A DNA stretch of 64,000 nucleotides from Acidobacteriota bacterium (GCA_018268915.1 JAFDVQ010000004.1:211412-275411); one strand, 5' to 3'; counted from the first letter of the stretch, positions 52,376 through 61,110 are shown. The notes: a model not told the origin generated them from the sequence alone. Numbers and translations: made by a program.

Positions 52376-52387
52376 GTTGGTTCGAGT

Positions 52388-54412
52388 ATGAGCCTCCTCT
52401 CCGTCACACTGGCTGAACCCCGGAGTTTCGAAATCTGGGAAAAGCTCCTCCTGATAGTCCTCGTCGCAGCTTCAGCCGCACTCTTCTTCCGACGCTTCGC
52501 CCCGATCCTCAATCGCATCCTCAAGTCCAGAAAAGATCCCAATTTCAGCCTCGCTCCCATCGGCAAACGCATCTGGGATTTCTTCTGGGAAGTCCTCTGC
52601 CAGGCAAAAGTCATTCGCGAACGCCCCCTGCCCGGCCTCGCTCACGCTTTTGTCTTCTGGGGATTCTGCGCCTTCGCCCTCGTCACACTGAATCACTTCG
52701 CAGTCGGCCTTGGCCTCGGCTTCCTCGATCCCGCGGGAATCTTCGGCCGCTTCTATTCTTACTTCGCCGCAACATTCGCAGCGGCCTGCGCCATCGGAAT
52801 CTTCGGGCTCTTCGTCCGCCGCTTCTTCATTCGTCCCCGCTGGCTCGGCCAGAAGGTCTCGTATGAATCTGGCTTCATCGCCGCTCTCATTTTCATCCTG
52901 ATGGTGACATACCTCGCCGCTTTCGCTGTGAAAGACGCGAGCCCCGCGGCCTCAGCACTCTGGTGGATACACAGCCTTTCGATTCTCATCTTCCTGCCCA
53001 TCATCCCCCACACCAAGCATCTCCACCTCGTCCTCAGCCCCGCCACCATCTTTCTCTCGCGCGGAGGCTTCAGCAAAATTCCGCCGCTCGTCGGCGACGA
53101 AGACTTCGGCCTCGTCACCGGCAAAGACCTCACGCAGATCACCAGCCTTCAGTCTTACTCCTGCGTTGAGTGCGGCCGCTGCACCGAGCACTGCCCTGCC
53201 AACAACACAGGCAAGGAACTCAACCCCAAAGAAATCATCCTCGGACTGCGTGGCTACCTGAACGAATACGGCCCGTCCTCCGAACAAAACATCATCGGCA
53301 AATACAACTCCATCACCGCCGACTTCCAGTGCACCACCTGTGGCGCATGCGAGTTTCAATGTCCCGTCGGCATCGAGCATCTTCCCATCATCATCGGCCT
53401 CCGCCGCGGCGCGGTGAACACCGGCGCATGGGAAGACGAGCACGGCGCCAAACTCTTTCTCGCTCTCGAACGCGGATCGAACGCACTCGGAATGAGCGCC
53501 TCCGAACGCGACAAGTTCATCCAGAAGCAAGCCTTCCCCATCTTCGACGGGACACAAGAGTATTGTTTGTGGCTCGGTTGCATGGGCGGCTACGATCCAA
53601 AGGGCCGCGAGATCGTCGCCGACTTCGCCCGCGTCATGAACTACCTCGGCACCAGCTACGGCGTTCTCCGCAAAGAGAAGTGCACCGGCGATCCCGTCCG
53701 CCGCCTCGGCAACGATCTCCTCTTCCAGCAACTCGCCGAATCCAACCTCGAAACCCTCGCACAAAACAAAGTCAAAAAGATCGTCACGATCTGCCCTCAT
53801 TGCGTCCGCACCATCCAGGAAGACTGGAAAGAATTCGGAACCCCACCCGAAATCGAACACCACAGCGAATTCCTCGCCCGCTACGCCGACAAACTCCCAA
53901 GACCAAACCAAGATGATCGGGTGCCCCAGATCCCGACCTTGAAATCTGGCAACGAGCAGAAAGTATCAGAAACGGACCGGGTGCCCCAGGTCCGGGGCCC
54001 CCACGATCAGGTCTCCGATCGTGGGGTGGAGATCTCGCCTCTGAGACCTGGGAACGACAAGATCGTCTACCACGACCCCTGCTACCTCGGTCGATACCGT
54101 GACGTCTACGAAGAACCTCGCGTCGTCGCCTCTCTCGCCGGCCAGGTCGTCGAAGCCCCTCGCTCCCACCAGCGCAGCTTCTGCTGCGGAGCCGGCGGCG
54201 GACTCGTCTTCCTCGGCGAAGAAACCGGCGACCGCGTCAGCCACACACGTGTCAACGAACTAATCGCCACAGGTGCATCCACCATCGGCACCGCCTGCCC
54301 CTTCTGCAACTCCATGTTCCGAGACGCCCTCGCCGAGAAAGGCGACGCCGCCCCACAACTGCTCGACATCGCCCAGCTCACCGCCCGCTCACTACCAAGC
54401 GCAGACTCATGA
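52388..54412 (+). CDS. Membrane Fe-S oxidoreductase with CCG domains (ETF:quinone oxidoreductase type)
   Basis: 674 residues. The first 240 or so contain five membrane helices resembling nitrate reductase gamma/haem b proteins (LLLIVLVAASAALFFRRFAP; AFVFWGFCAFALVTLNHFAV; SGFIAALIFILMVTYLAAFA). Two 4Fe-4S ferredoxin motifs follow, CVECGRCTEHCPANN (near 259) and CTTCGACEFQCPVG (near 317). Two CCG domains close the protein: CLWLGCMGGYD with ICPHCVR, and HDPCYLGRY with CCGAGGG. About 47 residues between the CCG halves come from family B repeats (53916-54056). EtfB and EtfA follow, so it likely passes flavoprotein electrons to menaquinone, as proposed for EMO/FadF-like proteins. Confidence 0.88.
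   Translation: MSLLSVTLAEPRSFEIWEKLLLIVLVAASAALFFRRFAPILNRILKSRKDPNFSLAPIGKRIWDFFWEVLCQAKVIRERPLPGLAHAFVFWGFCAFALVTLNHFAVGLGLGFLDPAGIFGRFYSYFAATFAAACAIGIFGLFVRRFFIRPRWLGQKVSYESGFIAALIFILMVTYLAAFAVKDASPAASALWWIHSLSILIFLPIIPHTKHLHLVLSPATIFLSRGGFSKIPPLVGDEDFGLVTGKDLTQITSLQSYSCVECGRCTEHCPANNTGKELNPKEIILGLRGYLNEYGPSSEQNIIGKYNSITADFQCTTCGACEFQCPVGIEHLPIIIGLRRGAVNTGAWEDEHGAKLFLALERGSNALGMSASERDKFIQKQAFPIFDGTQEYCLWLGCMGGYDPKGREIVADFARVMNYLGTSYGVLRKEKCTGDPVRRLGNDLLFQQLAESNLETLAQNKVKKIVTICPHCVRTIQEDWKEFGTPPEIEHHSEFLARYADKLPRPNQDDRVPQIPTLKSGNEQKVSETDRVPQVRGPHDQVSDRGVEISPLRPGNDKIVYHDPCYLGRYRDVYEEPRVVASLAGQVVEAPRSHQRSFCCGAGGGLVFLGEETGDRVSHTRVNELIATGASTIGTACPFCNSMFRDALAEKGDAAPQLLDIAQLTARSLPSADS
53916..54056 (+). 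repeat. Two family B elements inside the Fe-S oxidoreductase gene, in frame
   Basis: Two copies start GATCGGGTGCCCCAGATCCC and GACCGGGTGCCCCAGGTC; the second also holds nested GGCCCCCACGATCAGG with CCGATCGTGGGG before closing GAGACCTGGGA. The frame stays open, encoding residues of about 510-556 (DRVPQIPTLKSGNEQ ... EISPLRPGND). Confidence 0.85.
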
Positions 54413-54422
54413 CGCACACATG

Positions 54423-54512
54423 TTTTCAAAAGGGCACAAACTCAGTCGTGTCACACTCAAATCAACAACGAACCTCGGGTGCCCCATCCATGCTCTGCTT
54501 GGGTGGGAGGCG
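54423..54512. repeat. Decayed family A and family B elements before etfB
   Basis: TTTTCAAAAGGGCACAAACT with CAGTCGTG is a damaged family A hairpin. GGGTGCCCCATCCATGCTCT then GCTTGGGTGGGAG is a family B variant, alike to those at 57290 and 57504. They occupy most of the 128 bases between the oxidoreductase and etfB. Confidence 0.7.
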
Positions 54513-54540
54513 ACAACGCCGAAGTTCTTCGGAGTCATAG

Positions 54541-55311
54541 ATGAAAATCATCGTCTGCATCAAACAAGTTCCCGAGCGCGATGCCCAGGTTCGCATCGCA
54601 AGCTCCGGCAAATGGATCGAAGAATCCGATCTCCAATACGCAATGAACGAGTCCGACGCCTACGCCCTCGAAGAAGCTCTCCAGCTCAAGGAGAAACACG
54701 GCGGCGAAGTAGTCGTCCTCTCCGCTGGCCCTGAGCGCGCCGGAACCACCATCCGCGAAGCCCTCGCCAAAGGCGCCGATCGCGCCATCCAGGTCGAATC
54801 AGACACCCTCAATCAGCTCGACGCTCTCGGCGTTGCGCAACTACTCGCTAACGCCGCAAAGCAGGAGAGCCCCGACCTCGTTCTCACTGGCCTGCAATCC
54901 GACGACCTCGGCTACGGCCAGACCGGCGTCATCATGGCCGAGATCATGGGACTTCCGCATGCTTCGCTGATCCTCAACGTCGAAAAGACTGACAGCGGCA
55001 TCACCGTCAAGCGCGAACTCGAAGAAGGATGGTTTCAGAACATCGAACTTCCCCTCCCCGCCGTTCTCATGATCCAGTCCGGCGGCACCAAACTTCGCTA
55101 CGCCACGCTCATGGGCATCAAAAAAGCGAAAACCAAAGAACTGAAGAAGCTTTCTGCTACCGAACTAGGCCAACCCGCCGCGCCCGCCGCAGCACTCGAC
55201 AAAATCACGCAACCACAAAAACAGAAATCCACTCAGATCATCTCCGGCTCTGCTAAGGAAGCCGCAGCCACACTGGTTGAAAAACTCAAGTTCGAGGTGC
55301 GAGTCATATGA
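54541..55311 (+). CDS. etfB: Electron transfer flavoprotein subunit beta
   Basis: 256 residues. MKIIVCIKQVPERDAQVRIA, NESDAYALEEALQLKEKHGG, VLTGLQSDDLGYGQTGVIMA and the signature VKRELEEGWFQNIELPLPAV are EtfB hallmarks. It holds the AMP side of the flavoprotein heterodimer. The ATG of etfA overlaps its TGA by four bases. The membrane Fe-S oxidoreductase directly upstream marks the likely electron acceptor. Confidence 0.95.
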   Translation: MKIIVCIKQVPERDAQVRIASSGKWIEESDLQYAMNESDAYALEEALQLKEKHGGEVVVLSAGPERAGTTIREALAKGADRAIQVESDTLNQLDALGVAQLLANAAKQESPDLVLTGLQSDDLGYGQTGVIMAEIMGLPHASLILNVEKTDSGITVKRELEEGWFQNIELPLPAVLMIQSGGTKLRYATLMGIKKAKTKELKKLSATELGQPAAPAAALDKITQPQKQKSTQIISGSAKEAAATLVEKLKFEVRVI

Positions 55312-56276
55312 GCGGCGTCTACGTAGTTCTTGAAGATCGCAACGGCCGCTTCGGCCGCATCAGCTTTGAAGCCATCGCGGCAGCCAACATCCTTGCTGCG
55401 CAATCCGGGTCGAAACCCACTGCCATCGTCATCGGCGCGCAAACCGAAGCCCTCGCAGCTGAAGCCGCGACCAAGAACGTAGGCAAAGTCGTTCGCATCG
55501 AGCACGCGCTTCTCTCGCCCTACACACCTGACGGCTACGCCGCAGCACTCCAGCAATTCATCGCAGCCGAGTCGCCCGACTACATCGTCTTCCCACACAC
55601 CTACCAGGTTCGCGACTACGCACCCGCACTCGCAGCGCGCCTCGGCCGTGTCCTCATCGGCGACGTCACACAAATTGCCGACGGCCCCGTCTTCATCCGC
55701 TCGTTGATGCAAGGCCGACTCAGCGGCTCCTACAAATCCACCGGCGGCCCGACTCTTGTTTCTGTCCAATCCGGAGCCTTCCGAGCGGAAGATGCACAGT
55801 CCAGTCCCGCCGAGATCACAACCTTCGCGCCAAACATCGAAGCCTCGCAAATCCGCACCAAGCCCGGCGAGCCCTTCCGCGGCACTGCTCAAACCGTCGA
55901 CCTCGGATCGGCCCCAATGATTGTCGCCGTCGGCCGCGGCATCCGCGAAGAGAGCAATCTCAATCTCGTCCAGGATCTCGCTGCGTCACTCGGTGCCGAG
56001 ATCGCCGCGTCGCGCCCCATCTGCGACAACGGCTGGCTTCCCATCGAGCGCCAGGTCGGATCATCCGGTCAAACGGTAGCGCCGAAACTCTACGTCGCCG
56101 TCGGAATCTCCGGAGCCATCCAGCACCTTGTCGGCATGAAGGGCTCGCAATGCATCGTCGCCATCAACAAGGATGCTGAAGCTCCCATCTTCGAAGTAGC
56201 CGACTACGGCATCGTAGGCGACCTCTTCGAAGTAGTCCCCGCCCTAACCGAAGCCGTCAAATCGGCAAAACTATAG
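55308..56276 (+). CDS. etfA: Electron transfer flavoprotein subunit alpha
   Basis: 322 residues. The C-terminal FAD domain is clear: [40 protein letters not shown] and [20 protein letters not shown] with [20 protein letters not shown]. EtfAB would collect electrons from acyl-CoA or similar dehydrogenases and deliver them through the Fe-S membrane protein. No dehydrogenase gene is nearby, so its donors are encoded elsewhere. Confidence 0.96.
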   Translation: MSGVYVVLEDRNGRFGRISFEAIAAANILAAQSGSKPTAIVIGAQTEALAAEAATKNVGKVVRIEHALLSPYTPDGYAAALQQFIAAESPDYIVFPHTYQVRDYAPALAARLGRVLIGDVTQIADGPVFIRSLMQGRLSGSYKSTGGPTLVSVQSGAFRAEDAQSSPAEITTFAPNIEASQIRTKPGEPFRGTAQTVDLGSAPMIVAVGRGIREESNLNLVQDLAASLGAEIAASRPICDNGWLPIERQVGSSGQTVAPKLYVAVGISGAIQHLVGMKGSQCIVAINKDAEAPIFEVADYGIVGDLFEVVPALTEAVKSAKL

Positions 56277-56294
56277 AGAGTCCAAATGTAAAAG

Positions 56295-56393
56295 CGGGTG
56301 CCCCCGGTCCCTCGCACTTGGGGACCGGGGAAAGATGATCGAATTCAAAACGAAACCCGGTGCCCCATGTCTCCTTCTTTTGGAGACATGGGA
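56295..56393. repeat. Family B repeats after etfA
   Basis: Two stems: GGTGCCCCCGGTCCC with GGGGACCGGGG, and GGTGCCCCATGTCTCC with GGAGACATGGG. Compared with the AGGTCTC/GAGACCT form, the second has changed G to T on one arm and C to A on the other, keeping pairing. Confidence 0.88.
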
Positions 56394-56413
56394 ATCGAAG
56401 ATTTGGGTCGTTA

Positions 56414-57241
56414 TCACCCCACCACATTCTCCAGCACCCCGATCGGCCCGATTGTGATCCGTATCCGGTCGCCCTTCTCCAGCGTGAACGAACTCGGCGG
56501 CACAATCCCCGTACCCGTCATCAAGAACACTCCCGCCGGGAAGCTGTTATCTCGGAACAGGTACTCCACCAGCGTCTTCGGATCCCGCTTCAGCTCCGTC
56601 AGAGCGACCGACCCCTCAAACTCGATTCGTTCCTTTCGAGAAATCTCCAGCTGAATTTCGGTCTCTTTCGCGAGAGGGTCTCCCGTCACCAGAATTCCCG
56701 GCCCCAGCGCACTGCTTCCGCTGTAGACCTTCGCCTGTGGTAGGTACAGCGGATTTTCTCCCTCAATATCGCGCGAGCTCATATCATTTCCAATCGTGTA
56801 TCCCACGATCCGTCCTTTGGGACTCACCACCAGTGTCAGCTCCGGCTCCGGCACTGACCACTTCGCATCCGCGCGAATGCGCACCGTCCCGCCCGTTCCA
56901 ACCGTCCTGCTTGCCGTCGACTTGAAAAACAACTCCGGCCGGTCCGCCGAATACACGCGGTCATAGAAGTTCCCTCCTCCCGCGTCCTTCGACTCCTCCA
57001 TGCGTGCGCCACGGCTGCGATAGTAAGTCACCCCGGCAGCCCATACCTCCTGCCCATCGATCGGCGCCTGCACCTCTCCCTCGTGAAATCTCCCCAGCGA
57101 GTTTCCACGCGCAACCAGCTCCGCAACGAATTCAGGGAGATCATCGCGCGAAAGCAGCGAATCCCAACTGTGATTCGCAATCAGATAGTGCTGTTCTTCT
57201 TCCTCAACAAACACGCCGCCCGTTGTGCGAAACAGTCTCAC
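56414..57241 (-). CDS. Fumarylacetoacetase-family protein (2-keto-3-deoxy sugar acid dehydratase-like)
   Basis: 275 residues. The N-terminal third differs from common FAH proteins; the C-terminal domain has [58 protein letters not shown] and [12 protein letters not shown]. The EPEL motif supplies the metal-binding Glu residues. It resembles 2-keto-3-deoxy-D-arabinonate dehydratases of the non-phosphorylative pentose pathway more than fumarylacetoacetases. The nearby KDPG-type aldolase, SDR and second FAH protein support a sugar-acid role. It is read opposite to them. Confidence 0.78.
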   Translation of the reverse strand: MRLFRTTGGVFVEEEEQHYLIANHSWDSLLSRDDLPEFVAELVARGNSLGRFHEGEVQAPIDGQEVWAAGVTYYRSRGARMEESKDAGGGNFYDRVYSADRPELFFKSTASRTVGTGGTVRIRADAKWSVPEPELTLVVSPKGRIVGYTIGNDMSSRDIEGENPLYLPQAKVYSGSSALGPGILVTGDPLAKETEIQLEISRKERIEFEGSVALTELKRDPKTLVEYLFRDNSFPAGVFLMTGTGIVPPSSFTLEKGDRIRITIGPIGVLENVVG

Positions 57242-57280
57242 AAATCCTCCACAGATTCGTCTTCATCCTACAACGCACGA

Positions 57281-57607
57281 CCGGGTGCCCCATCCTCGCG
57301 AAGCAAGAGTGGGAACGACACTCTCCGACTCGCCACGGAGATACTGTGCCCCATTCATCGCACAGCTTCATCGTGCGATGAGTGGGATACATCGCATCTC
57401 GATAGGCCTGGTACCCAATAGCAGGGTGCCCCCGGTCCCTCGCACTCGGGGACCGGGGTGAGACGATCGCGCCTCGAAAGACATGGGAAAACCATGAACC
57501 GACGGGTGCCCCATCCTCGCGAAGCAAGGGTGGGAACGACACTCCCTGACTCACCGCGGAGATACTGTGCCCCATTCATCGCACAGCCTCATCGTGCGAT
57601 GAGTGGG
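57281..57607. repeat. Family B repeat cluster before the KDPG-type aldolase gene
   Basis: At least five hairpins: two of GGGTGCCCCATCCTCGCGAA then GCAAG(A/G)GTGGGAACGAC; two of CTGTGCCCCATTCATCGCAC then AGC(T/C)TCATCG and TGCGATGAGTGGG; one of TGCCCCCGGTCCC then GGGGACCGGGG. The order ATCCTCGCG-ATTCATCGC appears twice, so a compound unit of about 120 bases is itself repeated (57283-57390 and 57504-57607). It fills the 400 bases between the two genes. Confidence 0.9.
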
Positions 57608-57627
57608 CGTCGCGGGCACCCCCTCGA

Positions 57628-57633
57628 TACAAT
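57628..57633 (+). promoter_or_regulatory. Candidate -10 box of the KDPG-type aldolase gene
   Basis: TACAAT ends 10 bases before the ATG at 57644; there is no ribosome site and no clear -35 box. If used, the transcript would have almost no leader. Confidence 0.3.
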
Positions 57634-57643
57634 CAGAACTGAA

Positions 57644-58297
57644 ATGTCCCAATCCACAGCAGACATCATCGAACGCGTCGGCCTCATTCCTGTTCTCCGG
57701 GCTCGTAATGCAAAACAGGCCCACGCAGTCGTGCAGGCCATGATTGCCGGCGGAGTCACCGTCGTCGAAGTCACCATGACCGTCCCCGGCGCGATCGACG
57801 TGCTCAAAGAGCTCAAGCAGGAATACGGCTCGCGTCTCCTCCTCGGCTCCGGAACGGTAACCACCGCAGCAGAGGCACAGGCCACCATCAATGCCGGAGC
57901 GGAGTTCGTAGTCAGCCCCAGCCTTCATCCAGAAGTCATCCAGGTCACGCGGACCAACGGCAAGCTCTCCATTCCCGGTGCTCTCACGCCGACTGAAGTC
58001 ATCACCGCGCATCGCGCGGGCGCGCACTACGTCAAGATCTTCCCTTGCTCCGCAATGGGCGGCGCGCCATATCTGAAATCCCTGCTCGCTCCGTTTCCGT
58101 TCCTCAAGCTCATCCCCACCGGAGGTGTCACCCTCGACACCGCTGCGAGCTTCATTCAGGCCGGAGCACGCGCCCTCGGCGTCGGAAGCGATCTCGTCAA
58201 TCTCACCGCAATCGATGAAGGCCGCGCAGAGAAAATCACCGACACCGCCCGCGCCTATCTCAAAGTCCTCGCAGACCTGCGCGAACAGCCAAATTGA
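57644..58297 (+). CDS. eda: KDPG/KHG-type aldolase
   Basis: 217 residues from ATG 57644. RVGLIPVLRARNAKQAHAVV, LLGSGTVTTAAEAQATINAG, AEFVVSPSLHPEVIQV and AGAHYVKIFPCSAMGG are the class I aldolase blocks; the Schiff-base Lys is in HYVKIFPC and the catalytic Glu in VVEVTMTVPGA. It cleaves 2-keto-3-deoxy-6-phosphogluconate or a related keto-deoxy acid to pyruvate and an aldehyde. The neighbouring sugar-acid enzymes make a non-KDPG substrate possible. Symbol eda is by family, not proven substrate. Confidence 0.88.
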   Translation: MSQSTADIIERVGLIPVLRARNAKQAHAVVQAMIAGGVTVVEVTMTVPGAIDVLKELKQEYGSRLLLGSGTVTTAAEAQATINAGAEFVVSPSLHPEVIQVTRTNGKLSIPGALTPTEVITAHRAGAHYVKIFPCSAMGGAPYLKSLLAPFPFLKLIPTGGVTLDTAASFIQAGARALGVGSDLVNLTAIDEGRAEKITDTARAYLKVLADLREQPN

Positions 58298-58311
58298 CTA
58301 TTGCTCAGTCA

Positions 58312-58594
58312 GCTTTGAAGGGGCACGACTTCAGTCGTGCCGCACCAGACAAACCCATAGACTGCGGCTATAGCCGCTGGGGATCGTCCTCAGAGCCGCA
58401 GAGTTATAGTTTCAGATTCTTGACGCACCATAGGCTTTCGCTCAGTCAGCCTTGAAGGGGCACGACTTTAGTCGTGCCACACGAGACAAACCCATAGAGT
58501 CCGGCTTTAGCCGCTGAGGGATAGTTTCAGATTCTTGACGCACCGATAGACTATGGCTCAGCCAGCTTTGAAGGGGCACGACTCCAGCCGTGCA
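58312..58594. repeat. Family A tandem repeats after the aldolase gene
   Basis: Three units at about 118-133-base spacing. Each has GC-TTTGAAGG or CCTTGAAGG, a hairpin GGCACGAC/GTCGTGCC (last unit GGCACGAC-TCCA-GCCGTGC), then AGACAAACCCATAGA and in the first two CGGCTATAGCCGC or CGGCTTTAGCCGC. TTTCAGATTCTTGACGCACC recurs between units. The final unit abuts the small membrane protein gene. Confidence 0.9.
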
Positions 58595-58605
58595 CGCCAG
58601 CCCAA

Positions 58606-58746
58606 CTACTCATCCCTCGCCTCAGCTGACAACGCCTTGAGCTCTTCCTCTCTTTGTTTTTTTTCCCTTGCAGATATTGCAAAAAGCACAACGAACACGA
58701 TCGGAAAGATCATGAAGAGAGGCAAAAGGATGAGCAATACTTCCAC
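58606..58746 (-). CDS. Small single-helix membrane protein
   Basis: 46 residues from GTG 58746, chosen because AAAGG lies nine bases upstream; ATG 58779 is an in-frame alternative. One long hydrophobic helix (VLLILLPLFMIFPIVFVVLF) is followed by a positively then negatively charged tail (REKKQREEELKALSAEARDE), a usual topology for small inner-membrane proteins. No family recognised. Confidence 0.55.
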   Translation of the reverse strand: MEVLLILLPLFMIFPIVFVVLFAISAREKKQREEELKALSAEARDE

Positions 58747-58905
58747 TGTACTTGGCCTTTGCAGCCCATTTAACCACATAGACCGACAGCGAATAAGCAA
58801 AAGCCCCCGCAGTTAGGTAGCGGGGTAAGCTCGATACGAGCAGATGCCTCTGTGAACAGCCATGGTTGTTCTTGCGAAACACTGTGTACACATCGGCCCG
58901 AAAGA

Positions 58906-58949
58906 GACTGTGCCCCATTCATCGCACAGTCTCATCGTGCGATGAGTGG
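58906..58949. repeat. Family B hairpin near the small membrane protein gene
   Basis: One stem: CTGTGCCCCATTCATCGCAC then AGTCTCATC and GTGCGATGAGTGG. Same stem type as in the clusters at 44878 and 57350. Confidence 0.85.
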
Positions 58950-58995
58950 CGATCGATCGCGTCTCGACTAACCTGGCCCCCCTGGTTTAGAGAAA

Positions 58996-59652
58996 TCACT
59001 TCCCCGCCACCCGCGCCGCCTCCCGCAAATCCTCCACCAGCATTCGCATCTGCTCATGACGTTCTTCATCTGTCCGCGCCCGCAGAATCGCCGAAGGATG
59101 CAGGGTCGCAACGATCGGCGGCAACCCGGCCACCTCCTGCACCTTCCCATGCTCCTGCGTGATCCGGAAGCTTGATCCCAGCAGCCCCTGCGCCGCCGTT
59201 GCGCCTAATGCCACGATCAGCTTCGGCTTTACCGTCTCGATCTCCGCATCAAGCCACGGACGGCACGCATTGATCTCCTTCATGCCCGGCTTCTTGTGAA
59301 TGCGCAGTTTTCCGCGCGGCTCCCACTTGAAATGCTTCACCGCATTGGTCACATACACCTTGTCGCGATCGATTCCCGCCTCTTCCAATGCCTTGTCCAG
59401 CAGCTTGCCAGCGGGACCAACAAATGGCCTTCCTTGCTTGTCTTCCTGGTCCCCGGGCTGCTCGCCGATCATCATGATCGCGACCTTCGTCTTTCCTCCC
59501 GCGTCACGCCCCTCCACCTCGCCAAACACCGCCTGCGTCGCATGCTTATAGAGATCGCACCCCTTGCACCCCTGGACAGCCTCCGCCAGCACCGGCAGGC
59601 TCCTCTCTGCCGGTACAAACGGCGCAGCACTCTCCTTCTGTTTTGAACTCAT
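58996..59652 (-). CDS. UdgX-like uracil-DNA glycosylase
   Basis: 218 residues from ATG 59652. It belongs to the family 4-like uracil-DNA glycosylases: VQGCKGCDLYK Fe-S cysteines (29, 32), a third Cys130 in NACRPW, motif A GEQPGDQED (63-71) and motif B LHPSAILRA. GEQPG instead of GEAPG and the insertion GKLRIHKKPG with His119 are the marks of UdgX, in which that His forms a covalent bond with DNA after removing uracil. Only three candidate cluster cysteines are visible. Cytoplasmic DNA repair; the gene is unrelated to its sugar-acid neighbours. Confidence 0.85.
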   Translation of the reverse strand: MSSKQKESAAPFVPAERSLPVLAEAVQGCKGCDLYKHATQAVFGEVEGRDAGGKTKVAIMMIGEQPGDQEDKQGRPFVGPAGKLLDKALEEAGIDRDKVYVTNAVKHFKWEPRGKLRIHKKPGMKEINACRPWLDAEIETVKPKLIVALGATAAQGLLGSSFRITQEHGKVQEVAGLPPIVATLHPSAILRARTDEERHEQMRMLVEDLREAARVAGK

Positions 59653-59880
59653 CGCATTCACCTGACCCTCTTGGATGCCGATCAACGCCGACCATCCGCC
59701 AACAAATTCCAGCACCTACATCTTTGGCTTCTCCTCCCCTCGTTCCCTTGTTCGCTTGTTCCCTGCTCCTCCTCCCTGCATCCGCTATACTTCCTCTGCC
59801 GCAGTATCCAACCTGAATCCCGTCATGGACTCCTCCAGCAAGATTTGCCTCAAATCGCCAATCACCCTGATAGATGCCGC

Positions 59881-61110
59881 ATGAGCACTCTGCGCATAGC
59901 AATTCGCAACTACGCGGACTTCGAAAACGCACTCATCGAAGAAGCCCGCCTCTTCGAGGCTCAACATCCCGGCACAAAAATCGAAATTATCTCCATCGGC
60001 ATCCACGAGCTCTACAAAGAAGCCATCACAGACGGCGGCCTTCAGCACGGCCATTTCGATCTCGCCCTGCTCGTTACCGACTGGCTTGCCGAAGCGCACA
60101 CCGCTGGAGCACTCGAAGATCTCAACCCCTGGCACAACCGAATTCACATCCACGATTGGCCCGCCGGATGGCCGCGCTCTCTCGTGCAGCCACTCATCTT
60201 CGACGGCCACCTCACTTCTCTCCCTTGGCACGACGGCCCCGAGTGCCTGCTCTACCGCAAAGATCTATTCCAGGACCCCGCCACACGCAGCGCATACAAG
60301 GCGCAATTCTTCCGCGATCTCGCGCCACCCACAACCTGGGAAGAGTTTGAACAGACAGCCCGCTTCTTCACAGATCCCGCCGCAAACCGCTACGGCACCG
60401 TCTTCGCCGCTTTCCCCGATGGCCACAACACCCTCTACGACTTCGCGCTGCAGCTCTGGAGCCGCGGCGCAGAGCTCACTGGCTCCGACGGCCGCCCCTT
60501 TCTCACCACACCAAAAGCTCTTGCCGCTCTCGAGTTCTACCGGCGCATCGTCCGCGACCCTCACATCTGCCATCCGGAATCCCCAAAACTCGATTCCACG
60601 CAATCCGGCGATCTGTTTCTCAAAGGCGAAGTCGCATTAATGGTCAACTGGTTCGGTTTTGCCGCGCGCTCGGGCCGGGAAGGCTCGCCTCTCGCCGGCA
60701 AAGTCGCCATAGCCCCCATCCCTACCGGCTACAGCGCGCCCCCCGTCTCGCTATCGGTCTTCTGGGCCATGGCTATGGGCAAGGGCTCGCGCCAGAAAGA
60801 ACTCGCCTGGCAATTTCTTCGCTTCATCGCCTCACCCGAGCGCGACCTCGGAATCACTCGCCACGGCACCGTCGGCTGCCGCCTCTCCACCTGGCGAAAT
60901 CCCGAGCTCCAGTCGCGCATCCCGGTCTACCGCGAGATCGAATCCATCTCCCTCGGCGCGCGTCAGCTCCCCACCGGCCCCGCTATGGCGTCCTTTGCCA
61001 CAATCGTCGATGAAGTAATCACCCGCGCTCTCGCCACCGACGAACCCTCAGCCGCTATCCTTGAAGCAGCGCAACGCAGCATCGACGCCAAAGGAATCTC
61101 GTTCAAATGA
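59881..61110 (+). CDS. Extracellular solute-binding protein family 1 homologue without signal peptide
   Basis: 409 residues from ATG 59881. STLRIAIRNYADFENALIEE, FDLALLVTDWLAEAHTAGAL, FDGHLTSLPWHDGPECLLYR, and GEVALMVNWFGFAARSGREG, then QKELAWQFLRFIASPER fit sugar-binding proteins of ABC importers. No signal peptide or lipobox precedes it, and the sequence upstream in the frame is not credible as one. It may be cytoplasmic, or its true start lies in another frame by error. Its stop overlaps the SDR start by four bases. No ABC permease or ATPase gene is near. Confidence 0.75.
   Translation: MSTLRIAIRNYADFENALIEEARLFEAQHPGTKIEIISIGIHELYKEAITDGGLQHGHFDLALLVTDWLAEAHTAGALEDLNPWHNRIHIHDWPAGWPRSLVQPLIFDGHLTSLPWHDGPECLLYRKDLFQDPATRSAYKAQFFRDLAPPTTWEEFEQTARFFTDPAANRYGTVFAAFPDGHNTLYDFALQLWSRGAELTGSDGRPFLTTPKALAALEFYRRIVRDPHICHPESPKLDSTQSGDLFLKGEVALMVNWFGFAARSGREGSPLAGKVAIAPIPTGYSAPPVSLSVFWAMAMGKGSRQKELAWQFLRFIASPERDLGITRHGTVGCRLSTWRNPELQSRIPVYREIESISLGARQLPTGPAMASFATIVDEVITRALATDEPSAAILEAAQRSIDAKGISFK

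Larger units (their letters stand above)
51862..52387 (+). other. Intergenic region with repeat fragment and two possible microORFs
   Basis: 526 bases without a clear gene. It starts with a decayed family B fragment (51864-51897: GGGTGCGCCCTCGCATTTGG then GGACCGGG). Two short open frames, 52052-52159 and 52277-52375, are listed separately. No tRNA fold or known riboswitch was recognised. Confidence 0.6.

Noticed and set aside
58312..58594. Tandem repeats as a CRISPR array
   Set aside because: Units are palindromic, unequal in spacing and the 'spacers' are themselves repeated; no cas genes are present. The clusters at 28836 and 57281 fail in the same way.
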